Shown piece after piece: positions 17,688-25,046 of a stretch of DNA of 64,000 nt (position 1 is its first letter; every line of letters starts with the position of its first letter). The notes under the pieces are model-generated. The model saw only the letters and a list, made by a program, of their open reading frames with translations, searched no databases and had not been told where the DNA came from. A program made the translations under genes and the position numbers. The DNA is from Candidatus Treponema caballi (lineage in GTDB: Bacteria > Spirochaetota > Spirochaetia > Treponematales > Treponemataceae). The stretch lies in assembly GCA_018066285.1 (NCBI GenBank), contig JAGHRS010000020.1, positions 1-64,000 of the forward strand. Reading direction: 5' to 3'.

Positions 17688-19550
17688 TCAGACTTTGAAA
17701 TGTTCCAGTTCTTTGTGCAATTCGAAAACAGCTTCAACGCTTTCCTGTGCGGAAGAACGTGATTTTTCTGCAGCAGTAATGATAGTTGAAGTATTGTCTG
17801 ATATTTCGTTGATGGCATTTGTAATCGTCTGTGAAATAGAGGCGAGTGTATTCATTTCAGAAGTAACTTCACGGCTTTCATTCATCATCTGTTCAGATCC
17901 GGCTTTTACAGATACGGTAATGTCTTGAATCTGGTGTACGGAATCCAGTATCTGTGTGCTTCCGGCGTTCTGTTCTTTCATTGCCTGCGCAATGACATTT
18001 TCCTGTTTTTTTACCGTTCCAGTAAGGTTGACAATTGAGTTGAACTGATTCTGAACTTCTTCTGTGTTGACAGTTACCTGAGAAATCAATTCTCCAAGTT
18101 CCTGAAGCCGGGCAGAGATAACTTTACTCTGTTCATTTGAGTCTTCTGCAAGTTTTCGTATTTCATCAGCGACAACAGCAAATCCTTTACCTACGTCGCC
18201 TGCATGGGCGGCTTCAATGGCGGCATTCATTGCAAGCAGATTTGTCTGTTCGGCAATGTGCTGGATAATACTGCTGGCTTCGAGAAGCCCCTCTGATTCA
18301 TCATGGATCTGCTGAGATTTCTGAACAGCTTCTTCAACTTTATTCTGACCTATAGCAGTTGCCATATCAAGGTCGGATACAGCCTGACTGTTCTTTTCAA
18401 GGATTGAAACAACAGAATGAATGTTTGCTGCAAGTTCTTCTATTGCCGATGAAGCTTCTGAAACGTGATGTGACTGAATCTCAATATTGGAATTAAGACT
18501 GTTTATGTTTCCAGAAATTTCATCAATGGAACTTTGCGTTCTGTTAACGCCATCAGATTGAGCGGAAATTTTGGAACGGACATCAGAAATATTATCTGTA
18601 ATATTGGTGATTAAACCAGTAGTAGTATTCATGTTTTCTGTCAGCGTTTCTGCAGAAGCTTTTGTAATATCAGATGATTTCTGAATGTCCATGAGAAGCT
18701 TGTTCGTTGTTCCGGCAAGGTTATTGATTGTATTTGTAAGAATTCCGTAAATATCACGGCTGAGAACTTTGATGCTTGGTTGCGTGTAATCGCCTGTAGA
18801 AAGACGTGTTGCAAAAGCCATGATGTGTGTAAGACGGATCTTATTGGCTTTCTGTTCTGTATTGAAATCAAGGATACCGAAAATAACACTGAAAGAGCAG
18901 AACGGAATGGCCTGTGTCAGAATTGTTGTTATCAGATCAGTATTGTGAACAGATGCTACGATGAAAGGAACGGATGTGCAGAAAACTGTTCCCAAAGATA
19001 CCATAATGAAAATCAGTCTGCTTTTTGTATGTGATTTGATACCCATATTATCTTCCGTCAACGGAATTTGAAACATGGAGTATTCGAGTTTTGTGTAATA
19101 CTGCATGAAGAAAAACAGACTGTAGATGCAGATGGTTGTAAAATCGACAAGGATTGCACAGATAAACATCAGGTCAAAAGGTTCACCCGTGATGATTAAT
19201 GATATAACAGTGAGCGATATATTAAAGACAATAATACATGAAAGGGTGATACCAGGTATCAGTTTGAAGGTTTTATTAACCCGGGCGATTGATTTTTCAG
19301 ACCCATCGTAAGAGGAAAAGATTTTATTCGTATACGTGAAGAAAACAAGCGGGAAAACAACGTCAAACAACAAGAAAAGCAGACCAGATACAGGATTTTG
19401 TGTCTGCATATTCAATTGTTCAGTAGAATAAATCTTAATTGAAGTTGAAAGAAGCGTATACATAATCTGCGGAAACAGGAAAGACAGGAAATAATAAGTT
19501 AGCAGAGTCCGCTTCTTGACGGCAGTAACATCATTTGTCTTATCGGACAT
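17688..19550 (-). CDS. Methyl-accepting chemotaxis protein with six-helix membrane sensor
   Basis: 620 residues. The N-terminal 240 residues contain about six hydrophobic helices with only short loops, so there is no large periplasmic sensory domain. A helical linker follows without a clear canonical HAMP. The C-terminal half is the cytoplasmic signalling coiled coil, with the hairpin tip [20 protein letters not shown] followed by [14 protein letters not shown] near residue 455. It would relay membrane or intracellular signals to CheA/CheW. No CheR-tethering pentapeptide is present. The ATG lies 18 bases after the esterase gene, with a GAGGT site, so the two are one operon. This gene is visibly richer in A/T than its neighbours. 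Confidence 0.93.
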   Translation of the reverse strand: MSDKTNDVTAVKKRTLLTYYFLSFLFPQIMYTLLSTSIKIYSTEQLNMQTQNPVSGLLFLLFDVVFPLVFFTYTNKIFSSYDGSEKSIARVNKTFKLIPGITLSCIIVFNISLTVISLIITGEPFDLMFICAILVDFTTICIYSLFFFMQYYTKLEYSMFQIPLTEDNMGIKSHTKSRLIFIMVSLGTVFCTSVPFIVASVHNTDLITTILTQAIPFCSFSVIFGILDFNTEQKANKIRLTHIMAFATRLSTGDYTQPSIKVLSRDIYGILTNTINNLAGTTNKLLMDIQKSSDITKASAETLTENMNTTTGLITNITDNISDVRSKISAQSDGVNRTQSSIDEISGNINSLNSNIEIQSHHVSEASSAIEELAANIHSVVSILEKNSQAVSDLDMATAIGQNKVEEAVQKSQQIHDESEGLLEASSIIQHIAEQTNLLAMNAAIEAAHAGDVGKGFAVVADEIRKLAEDSNEQSKVISARLQELGELISQVTVNTEEVQNQFNSIVNLTGTVKKQENVIAQAMKEQNAGSTQILDSVHQIQDITVSVKAGSEQMMNESREVTSEMNTLASISQTITNAINEISDNTSTIITAAEKSRSSAQESVEAVFELHKELEHFKV

Positions 19551-19568
19551 GATTGTACCTCGTAATGG

Positions 19569-20408
19569 TTAATTCTGAATGAAAGACTGAATCGCTGAGT
19601 AATACGCGTCCAGTTTATCCTTTTTAGCATACATGAGAAAATCATGAGATGCTTTTTTTTCGACAAAAGAAGACGTCTGGGTTCCTTTTGCCGTATTTGC
19701 CAAATCAATAAATTTCATGCAATCCGGATACATTATTTCTGTTTCACTGAAGAAAAGCAGCAGAGAGCCAAGATTATCAAGATGTCCATAAAGTGGTGAA
19801 ACAAACGGATGTTCAGGGCCAAGCGACCCGGCATATTTTTCTCCGGTTGTTTTGAGCAGTACTGCTGAAAGAGAACTGTCCCGTTTTTCATATTCAGGGA
19901 TTTGTTCATTTTCTTCTGTTACATCAAGCCAGGGTGAAAGGAGAACAGTCTTTGCAGGCCGCTTCTCAAAACCGGCATCTCTGAGCTGCATGAGAAGCGA
20001 AACAGCCAGTCCGCCACCGGATGAATCACCGATGAAATAGAACGTGTCATCCGGATACTTTTCTGTAAGCTTGATGTAACCGGCTAAAGAAACGCTGTTG
20101 GTCTTTTCTGCGGTGTATTCAGGGCAAAGCGGATAATCTATATACGTGACTTTGTAACCCAGATTAACAAGGCGAAGCATAATGGTACGATGCGCGCCAA
20201 TGGGTTCAAGTGTATAACCACCGCCATGCATGAAATAAAAGTGTCCGTTGGAACTGTCAGCTTTTTTTACTGTCAGCAATGAATAGCCATCGACAGAATC
20301 AGAGTCGGTCAGATATGGTTCTTTGAATTTGGAAACGCTCATGGCAGCGCTGTTGGAACGTGAAGGATGTTTGAAAACGTAGTTAGTAATGTGTTTTACT
20401 AATGACAT
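19569..20408 (-). CDS. Alpha/beta hydrolase, HSL/type IV esterase family
   Basis: 279 residues. The oxyanion-hole motif HGGG is near residue 80, the nucleophile elbow GDSSGGG near 147, and the C-terminal histidine in KKASHDFLMYA near 252 with an acid residue in EIMYPD upstream. These features match hormone-sensitive-lipase-like carboxylesterases acting on short acyl esters. No signal peptide is seen, so it is probably cytoplasmic. AAGGAG precedes the ATG by 6 bases. It is transcribed first in an operon with the chemoreceptor, an unusual pairing that could mean that the ester or its product is the signal; that is speculation. Confidence 0.88.
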   Translation of the reverse strand: MSLVKHITNYVFKHPSRSNSAAMSVSKFKEPYLTDSDSVDGYSLLTVKKADSSNGHFYFMHGGGYTLEPIGAHRTIMLRLVNLGYKVTYIDYPLCPEYTAEKTNSVSLAGYIKLTEKYPDDTFYFIGDSSGGGLAVSLLMQLRDAGFEKRPAKTVLLSPWLDVTEENEQIPEYEKRDSSLSAVLLKTTGEKYAGSLGPEHPFVSPLYGHLDNLGSLLLFFSETEIMYPDCMKFIDLANTAKGTQTSSFVEKKASHDFLMYAKKDKLDAYYSAIQSFIQN

Positions 20409-20426
20409 GATTTACTCCTTATTATT

Positions 20427-20455
20427 ACTGTAACTGAGAAATCTGCAAAAAACAA
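20427..20455 (-). promoter_or_regulatory. Promoter of the esterase-chemoreceptor operon
   Basis: On the minus strand TTGTTT (complement of 20450-20455), 17 bases, TACAGT (complement of 20427-20432), then a leader with AAGGAG before the ATG at 20408. Unlike several neighbours, this operon has a normal leader. Confidence 0.6.
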
Positions 20456-20500
20456 GGAAAACACACATTTTTCTGGTTTATGCCGTAGCGGAACCTCCTG

Positions 20501-21580
20501 CTACCACGTGAATTCTATGCTGAATGTCGGTGCTGTTCCCATACAGGCATTAACGGCAGTGTTGACTCGTCCGTTTGTCGGAGCAATGTTCGCTGTTGGT
20601 GCTGTTGTCTCAGGAACACCTCCCTGGAAAAGATACAAAAGCATTGAACAAATAATGTCTTCCCATACATGCACTGCGATTGAGCTTTCAAGGCCACTCT
20701 GTTCATAAACAAGTTGAAGTCCTGCGGCAACGGCTGAACGCAGCAGGTAGTTTCCGAGCGCAGTGGGTGCATCCATGCCGGCAAGCAGTTCCTGCGGGAC
20801 ATGCACGGCAGAGAAAAGCAGGCTGTCTATAAGGGCGGCGGGGACACGTCCAAGCGAACGCTTCATCTCTTCATAGCCAACACCGCGGAAAAGAGCCTCT
20901 TCTCCAATTCCTGTGAAGAGATATGATGCAGTAGATACAGCCGCATTATAGGCAATGCCAAGTGCGACAGGAACTTCCTTCTGGCCAATGTATGCCTTGC
21001 CGGTATTCCAGACGGCATTGTCCGTGCCGCTAAGTATTTCAAAGAGCGTACCGCCGGCAAGCAGGCCAAGCAGCGGATATGCTACTTCTTTTCGGGAAAG
21101 TACATCCCACGAGAATGGTGCTTTGAGTGCATCCTTAAACGAAACGGAATGGAAACTTTCATTTGCCTCCGGGCAGAGTGAACGTGTCTTGGCGTATCCT
21201 TCGTACATTGTCCAGTAGTTTAACTTCCAGCCTATATTCCAGAATGCATCACTCAGGCTGACAGGCACGTTCCAGTCAGTGTGACCGGCCATAAGGAGCC
21301 CTGCAGACTCAAAAGCCAGTGCGGCACCTGCCTGGGGAACAGCTTTTTCAGGTGCAGTGATGAACGAAGGAGTCATCCAGGCGTACGTTACCGCCGTAAG
21401 ATATATCTGCTGCATTTCGGCAGGAAAAAGGCCGTAAGTTCCGCTGGAAAGGATTGTACCAGCGTAGGGAATATATGCTGAAGCTGCGACCTGGCCGGGT
21501 GTCTTTGCCTGTGGAGAAGGCTGTGCAAAAATGCCCGTACAAATAAACAGGCAGATAGTTATAGGAACGATTTTTTTCAT
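20501..21580 (-). CDS. Exported CPBP-family (CAAX-like) intramembrane protease homologue
   Basis: 359 residues. The N-terminus (MKKIVPITICLFICTGIFA) is a Sec signal peptide or first membrane helix. The body has several hydrophobic segments. The conserved glutamate motif EEALFRG is near residue 228, followed by FSAVHVPQEL near 257 and HVWEDI near 302, the three motifs of the CPBP/Rce1-like glutamic protease family. In bacteria these process or modify small peptides or give self-immunity; the substrate is unknown. An AGAGGT ribosome-binding site precedes the ATG. An 8-bp palindrome (21593-21611) sits just upstream. Confidence 0.82.
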   Translation of the reverse strand: MKKIVPITICLFICTGIFAQPSPQAKTPGQVAASAYIPYAGTILSSGTYGLFPAEMQQIYLTAVTYAWMTPSFITAPEKAVPQAGAALAFESAGLLMAGHTDWNVPVSLSDAFWNIGWKLNYWTMYEGYAKTRSLCPEANESFHSVSFKDALKAPFSWDVLSRKEVAYPLLGLLAGGTLFEILSGTDNAVWNTGKAYIGQKEVPVALGIAYNAAVSTASYLFTGIGEEALFRGVGYEEMKRSLGRVPAALIDSLLFSAVHVPQELLAGMDAPTALGNYLLRSAVAAGLQLVYEQSGLESSIAVHVWEDIICSMLLYLFQGGVPETTAPTANIAPTNGRVNTAVNACMGTAPTFSIEFTW

Positions 21581-21592
21581 GTAAGTACCTCT

Positions 21593-21611
21593 TGCATGTG
21601 TAACACATGCA
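21593..21611. promoter_or_regulatory. Operator-like palindrome upstream of the CPBP gene
   Basis: TGCATGTG and CACATGCA are perfect inverted arms separated by TAA. Position about 13-31 bases before the start codon suggests a repressor site or an mRNA hairpin near the ribosome-binding site. No matching regulator is evident. Confidence 0.4.
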
Positions 21612-21673
21612 CTTTATGGATATGTCACTTTCCGTAAATCTGCAGGCGAATTCCCCATCTGGCGAAAATCAGT

Positions 21674-21685
21674 TATCATGGAACC
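21674..21685 (+). promoter_or_regulatory. Leaderless -10 element before the xylanase gene
   Basis: TATCAT (21674-21679) followed by 6 bases and the ATG at 21686. No -35 match and no ribosome-binding site are seen. Confidence 0.5.
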
Positions 21686-22825
21686 ATGAGCAAACGTCTT
21701 TTTGAAGCATATAAAGATTATTTCAGGGTTGGTTGTGCTGTGAGCGGGCTTTTTTTGATGACACCTGCCGAGCGCGAAGATCATTTTAAGCAGGTGGCAA
21801 AGCGTTTTGAAGAAATGCGTAAGAAGTTTGGTCCGCCGCCAGCGGGTTTCAAGCCGCCGGAACCGCCTGTTTTTTCAGATGGATCTTCTCCTGAGCTTGA
21901 AATTGCCCGTGAGCACTTCAACATGATTGTTGCGGAAAACGAGACTAAAATGGACGCTGTCTACAAGGGTCCGGGTGAGTTTAACTGGAAAATGGCGGAC
22001 CGCTTTGTGCAGTTTGCGCGCGAGAATAATCAGGCTCTCCGCTGGCACACGCTTGTCTGGCACAATCAGTCACCTGAATGGATTTTCGAGGATGAGGCGG
22101 GAAACAAGGTAAGCAAAGAGGTGCTTGAGGAACGTCTTAAAAAATACATTTTCGCGGTCGGTGAACGCTACGGAAATGACGTGTGCTCCGTTGACGTTGT
22201 GAACGAGTGTATATCCGACAAGAAGTTCTGTCTGCGTGATGGATCTGACCAGTCCAAGTGGTTCGACATTCTTGGGCCGGAGTATGTGGATAAAGCGTTT
22301 TTCTGGGCAAAGGAAGCGTTCCCGAAAGCGAGCCTTGTCATAAACGACTACAATCTTGAGATGAGCGAAGGAAAGCGGCGCGGCATGTATGAGCTTGTGA
22401 AAGGTATGCTTTCCCGTGGCGTACCGGTCGACACGGTTGGCTTACAGATGCACATAAACATTACGAATCCGCCTGTCAGCGAGATTGAGGAGACGATTGA
22501 GCTGTACGGAAGCCTCGGCCTTAACGTCATCGTGACGGAGATGGAAGTGAGCGCGTACATAGACAAAGACTTTTCAAACCCGGATCCGCGCCGCGAGTAC
22601 ACGGCCGATTTCCTGGAGGAGCAGGCGGAGCGGTACCGTGCGCTTTTTGACTGTTTCAGGAAAGAAGCAGGTAAGGGCTATCTGAAAGATGTTGTGCTGT
22701 GGGGCACAAGCGACCGCTTTACCTGGAAGAACAATTTCCCTTCTCCAGGCCGCACAGACGCGCCGCTCCTGTTCGACAGGGAAGGAAAGCCGAAGCCTGC
22801 GTTTGATGTACTGATAAGAGACTGA
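21686..22825 (+). CDS. Endo-1,4-beta-xylanase, glycoside hydrolase family 10
   Basis: 379 residues, a single GH10 catalytic domain. The acid/base glutamate is Glu174 in DVVNECIS and the nucleophile is Glu285 in VIVTEMEVS; WHTLVWHNQ and FVQFARENNQ are also typical of the (beta/alpha)8 barrel. GH10 enzymes cleave beta-1,4-xylan or xylo-oligosaccharides. The N-terminus (MSKRLFEAYKDYFRVGCAVSG) has no signal peptide, so the enzyme is probably cytoplasmic and acts on imported xylo-oligosaccharides. A proline-rich loop (GPPPAGFKPPEPP, about residue 52) is inserted near the N-terminus. It stands alone without xylose-use genes nearby. Confidence 0.94.
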   Translation: MSKRLFEAYKDYFRVGCAVSGLFLMTPAEREDHFKQVAKRFEEMRKKFGPPPAGFKPPEPPVFSDGSSPELEIAREHFNMIVAENETKMDAVYKGPGEFNWKMADRFVQFARENNQALRWHTLVWHNQSPEWIFEDEAGNKVSKEVLEERLKKYIFAVGERYGNDVCSVDVVNECISDKKFCLRDGSDQSKWFDILGPEYVDKAFFWAKEAFPKASLVINDYNLEMSEGKRRGMYELVKGMLSRGVPVDTVGLQMHINITNPPVSEIEETIELYGSLGLNVIVTEMEVSAYIDKDFSNPDPRREYTADFLEEQAERYRALFDCFRKEAGKGYLKDVVLWGTSDRFTWKNNFPSPGRTDAPLLFDREGKPKPAFDVLIRD

Positions 22826-23004
22826 GGGTCAGCAAGGCAGACGCTGCAGACTGTGCGCTTTTTCTTTGTGAACGCTGCGCACTGCTCGCATCCACAAAGC
22901 GCTCCTCACGTTCAAGTCCAACCCCCGCCGCAAACTTTATCAGTATGTTTTGTAGATGAAGACATAAAAAAAGACTTCAGAAGTTATCTGAAGTCTTCAT
23001 GTTA
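22826..23004. other. Intergenic region with inverted copy of the tRNA-fMet 3' end
   Basis: No gene is seen here. The stretch contains an imperfect inverted repeat (TTTGTG and CACAAA, about 22863-22899). At 22910-22928 is a 19-base perfect copy, on the plus strand, of the T-arm and acceptor end of the minus-strand initiator tRNA (23007-23025). The copy lacks the left side of a T-stem, so it is a fragment and not a second tRNA. It could be a remnant of an integration event followed by inversion. Confidence 0.7.
22964..22998 (-). terminator. Rho-independent terminator of the tRNA-fMet gene
   Basis: Read on the minus strand, AAGACTTCAG and CTGAAGTCTT form a 10-bp stem with a 7-base loop (22971-22997), followed by a run of seven T. 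It lies directly after the tRNA 3' end. Confidence 0.88.
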
Positions 23005-23077
23005 TAGCGGGGGTTGGACTTGAACCAACGGCCTCCGGGTTATGAGCCCGACGAGCTGCCAACTGCTCTACCCCGCG
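23005..23077 (-). tRNA. Initiator tRNA-fMet (anticodon CAU)
   Basis: A 73-base cloverleaf on the minus strand, with acceptor 5' end CGCGGGG, D-arm with AGCAGTTGGCAGCT, anticodon loop CTCATAA and T-loop TTCAAGT. The first base C1 faces U72, so the top of the acceptor stem is unpaired, and the anticodon stem carries three G-C pairs next to the loop. Both are hallmarks of initiator tRNA. CCA is not encoded. A terminator follows at 22964-22998. Confidence 0.95.
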
Positions 23078-23116
23078 TCGTAATTGACGGTATGATATAA
23101 CGAATCTCTAAACTTG

Positions 23117-23758
23117 TCAATCGGAATCTGTTCCATCAGGATTTTTTATCTGCATATAGAAGAAGCGCAGGCGGATTGCGGCGTAGAGGATGGTGATTAT
23201 CGAAAGCCACCAGAACTGTGTGGAGCCAGCGAAGTAATTGTAGATGCCATGAACGAGAATTGCTGTAATCAGCGGGCGGATCCGTGTCTGTTTCTGGTGC
23301 GCGGTCCAGATGAAAAGACCGGAAAGGCCTGCGCACAGTGCGTGAATGACGGCGGCTGTGGCGAGTCTCAGGCTGATATCCTGCGTTCCTGTAATCAGAT
23401 AAATGACAGCTTCAAAAGAGCCGAGCGCGAATCCCTGAAGAATGGCGGCAGCAGTAAAAGAAGAGACATCTGCTTTTTTCCATGGAATGAGCAGCATGGA
23501 TGCGGATTTCAGGCCTTCTTCTATGAATCCGTTGAGCACAAAGGCTACAAGCACCATGTTGAGTAGGGTGTTTGTATCAAGAAAAGGCAGTTTTACGGCA
23601 TAATACTGTATTGTTGCTATGGGGATGAGTGCAAGAAGTCCTGAAAGAAAAGCAAACAGAACCTGAAGAGGCTTCAGGTTTTTCATGGTGAGAAGAAAAA
23701 GTGCTGCCATAACAAGCAGCGGGACAAAGCAGATGCCGATTGCAGAAAGTGCGCTCAT
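23117..23758 (-). CDS. PrsW-like intramembrane metalloprotease
   Basis: 213 residues with about seven hydrophobic helices. The family motifs are present: FIEEGLKSA near residue 85, a conserved GSFEAVIY near 118, HALCAGLSG near 144, and HGIYNYF near 178. These match the PrsW family, whose best-known member cleaves the RsiW anti-sigma factor in Bacillus. There is no sigma factor pair nearby, so the substrate is unknown. Start: the Met at 23758, six bases after a TATGAT -10 with TTGTCG 17 bases further upstream; the longer reading runs through the divergent aroK promoter and its start. The tRNA gene is 39 bases past its stop codon. Confidence 0.8.
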   Translation of the reverse strand: MSALSAIGICFVPLLVMAALFLLTMKNLKPLQVLFAFLSGLLALIPIATIQYYAVKLPFLDTNTLLNMVLVAFVLNGFIEEGLKSASMLLIPWKKADVSSFTAAAILQGFALGSFEAVIYLITGTQDISLRLATAAVIHALCAGLSGLFIWTAHQKQTRIRPLITAILVHGIYNYFAGSTQFWWLSIITILYAAIRLRFFYMQIKNPDGTDSD

Positions 23759-23793
23759 GCTTTTATCATACTGTAAACGATATGCACCGACAA
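23759..23793 (-). promoter_or_regulatory. Leaderless promoter of the PrsW-like gene
   Basis: Minus strand: TTGTCG (complement of 23788-23793), 17 bases, TATGAT (complement of 23765-23770), 6 bases, ATG. It lies back to back with the aroK promoter. Confidence 0.7.
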
Positions 23794-23801
23794 GAAAAAA
23801 A

Positions 23802-23817
23802 TGATATACTTTCATCC
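23802..23817 (+). promoter_or_regulatory. Extended -10 leaderless promoter of aroK
   Basis: TGa, TATACT (23805-23810), 7 bases, ATG at 23818. No -35 match and no ribosome-binding site are seen. Confidence 0.7.
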
Positions 23818-24357
23818 ATGATAGTTCTGATGGGGATAAAGCATTGCGGTAAATCAACCGTGGGAAAAGCTCTTGCGGATGTGACTGGTGTGCCTTTTTT
23901 TGACATAGATGATGAAATCGAACGGATGAGCGGTATGTCCTTTCGCGAGTTGTACGCTTCTCAGGGAAAGGAAGCGTTCATGAAAGCTGAAGCTGCAGCG
24001 TGCCGCGCTGTTCTTGAGCAGGAGGTAGCATCTGCGGTCATTGCGACAGGCGGCGGGATTTGCGATAACGAAGAAGCGCTCGCTGAACTGAGGGCTGCCG
24101 GCTGCCGGTTAGTGTATCTGTGTATTGATGAAAAGACAGCCTGTGACCGCATTCTGGTTGAGGCTCGTGAGACAGGCAGCCTGCCTGCGTATATACAAAA
24201 AGAACATCCTGCGGGTGAGCAGGATGTTCGTGCCATTTTCAATGCTTTTTACCGCCGCCGCACCAAAGCGTACGAAACTTTATGCAGTATGACGGTCAAT
24301 GTAAGCGGGAAGACGCCTGAAGACATCGCGGGTGAAATTGCCGCGTTCAGGTCTTAA
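23818..24357 (+). CDS. aroK: Shikimate kinase
   Basis: 179 residues, the normal length. It phosphorylates shikimate in the pathway to chorismate and aromatic amino acids, in the cytoplasm. The P-loop GIKHCGKST is at residues 6-14, the shikimate-binding DIDDEIE follows near residue 32, and the substrate loop with TGGGICDNEEA is near 77. The GIKHCGKST form of Walker A is a spirochaete-like variant of GxxxxGKS/T. Start: ATG 23818 directly after an extended -10 element. Reading the frame further upstream would place the promoter inside the coding region. The gene converges with slyD, 26 bases away. Confidence 0.93.
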   Translation: MIVLMGIKHCGKSTVGKALADVTGVPFFDIDDEIERMSGMSFRELYASQGKEAFMKAEAAACRAVLEQEVASAVIATGGGICDNEEALAELRAAGCRLVYLCIDEKTACDRILVEARETGSLPAYIQKEHPAGEQDVRAIFNAFYRRRTKAYETLCSMTVNVSGKTPEDIAGEIAAFRS

Positions 24358-24383
24358 CAGCCCTTCCCGGTCTTTTCTGCAGA

Positions 24384-24899
24384 TTAGCAGCCTCCGCAGC
24401 CGCCACCGCAACTGCCGCAGCTTCCGCCACAGCCTCCACATCCGCCACCGCAGCCTGATTTAGGAGCAAGCTCTTCCGGAGTTGCGTCGCGGACAGAAAC
24501 GACTTTTACATCGAAGAACAGAGTTTTATCAGCAAGTTCGTGGTTTGCATCAATGGTAATTTCTTTGTCTGTTACTTCTTTAACAGTAACGATGCGGCCG
24601 TCAGAAGCCTGGAAACACATTCCCGGTTCAATTTCTGTGTCAGTGTCAAACTGATCGCGTGCAACTTTTACGACCAGGTTAGGGTCAAACTTTCCGTAGC
24701 CTTCTTCCGGCGGGATGGTAATCTGGAATGAATCGCCTGGCTGCTTGCCTTCGAGGCCTTTTTCCATGCCGGTGATGAGCATTCCGTGTCCGTGCAGGTA
24801 TTCGAGTGGGCCAGAGTTGGCTGATGTATCAATTACGTTGCCCTTGTTATCCTTGAGTGTGTAGTCGATTGAAACGACTTTATCCTGTGAAATTGTCAT
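24384..24899 (-). CDS. slyD: FKBP-type peptidyl-prolyl isomerase SlyD with Cys/Gly-rich tail
   Basis: 171 residues. The N-terminal FKBP half-domain, the inserted-flap chaperone domain (about residues 70-120) and the remainder of FKBP match SlyD: VSIDYTLKD, GPLEYLHGHG, GMEKGLEGK, ANHELADKTL. It is a cytoplasmic folding catalyst. The last 25 residues are almost only Gly and Cys in GCGG/CGSC patterns, with nine to ten cysteines. E. coli SlyD has a His/Cys-rich tail that binds nickel for hydrogenase maturation; here the tail is purely Cys/Gly, suggesting thiolate metal binding (zinc, copper or nickel). AAGGAAGGT precedes the ATG. Confidence 0.93.
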   Translation of the reverse strand: MTISQDKVVSIDYTLKDNKGNVIDTSANSGPLEYLHGHGMLITGMEKGLEGKQPGDSFQITIPPEEGYGKFDPNLVVKVARDQFDTDTEIEPGMCFQASDGRIVTVKEVTDKEITIDANHELADKTLFFDVKVVSVRDATPEELAPKSGCGGGCGGCGGSCGSCGGGCGGC

Positions 24900-25046
24900 G
24901 CAAACCTTCCTTATAAATGAAAACTGAGGTTGTGGATGTGCTAAAGATACTTAAAAAATGCGATTTCGGCAACTGTCGCGCCTTGAAAGCGGGTAAAGCA
25001 CGGATTTGTGCAACATGCTTTATGAAAGCGTAGACCGCGCATCCAG

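Noticed and set aside
22826-22935. A second tRNA gene upstream of tRNA-fMet
   Set aside because: Only the last 19 bases match; no T-stem partner, anticodon arm or D-arm can be folded.
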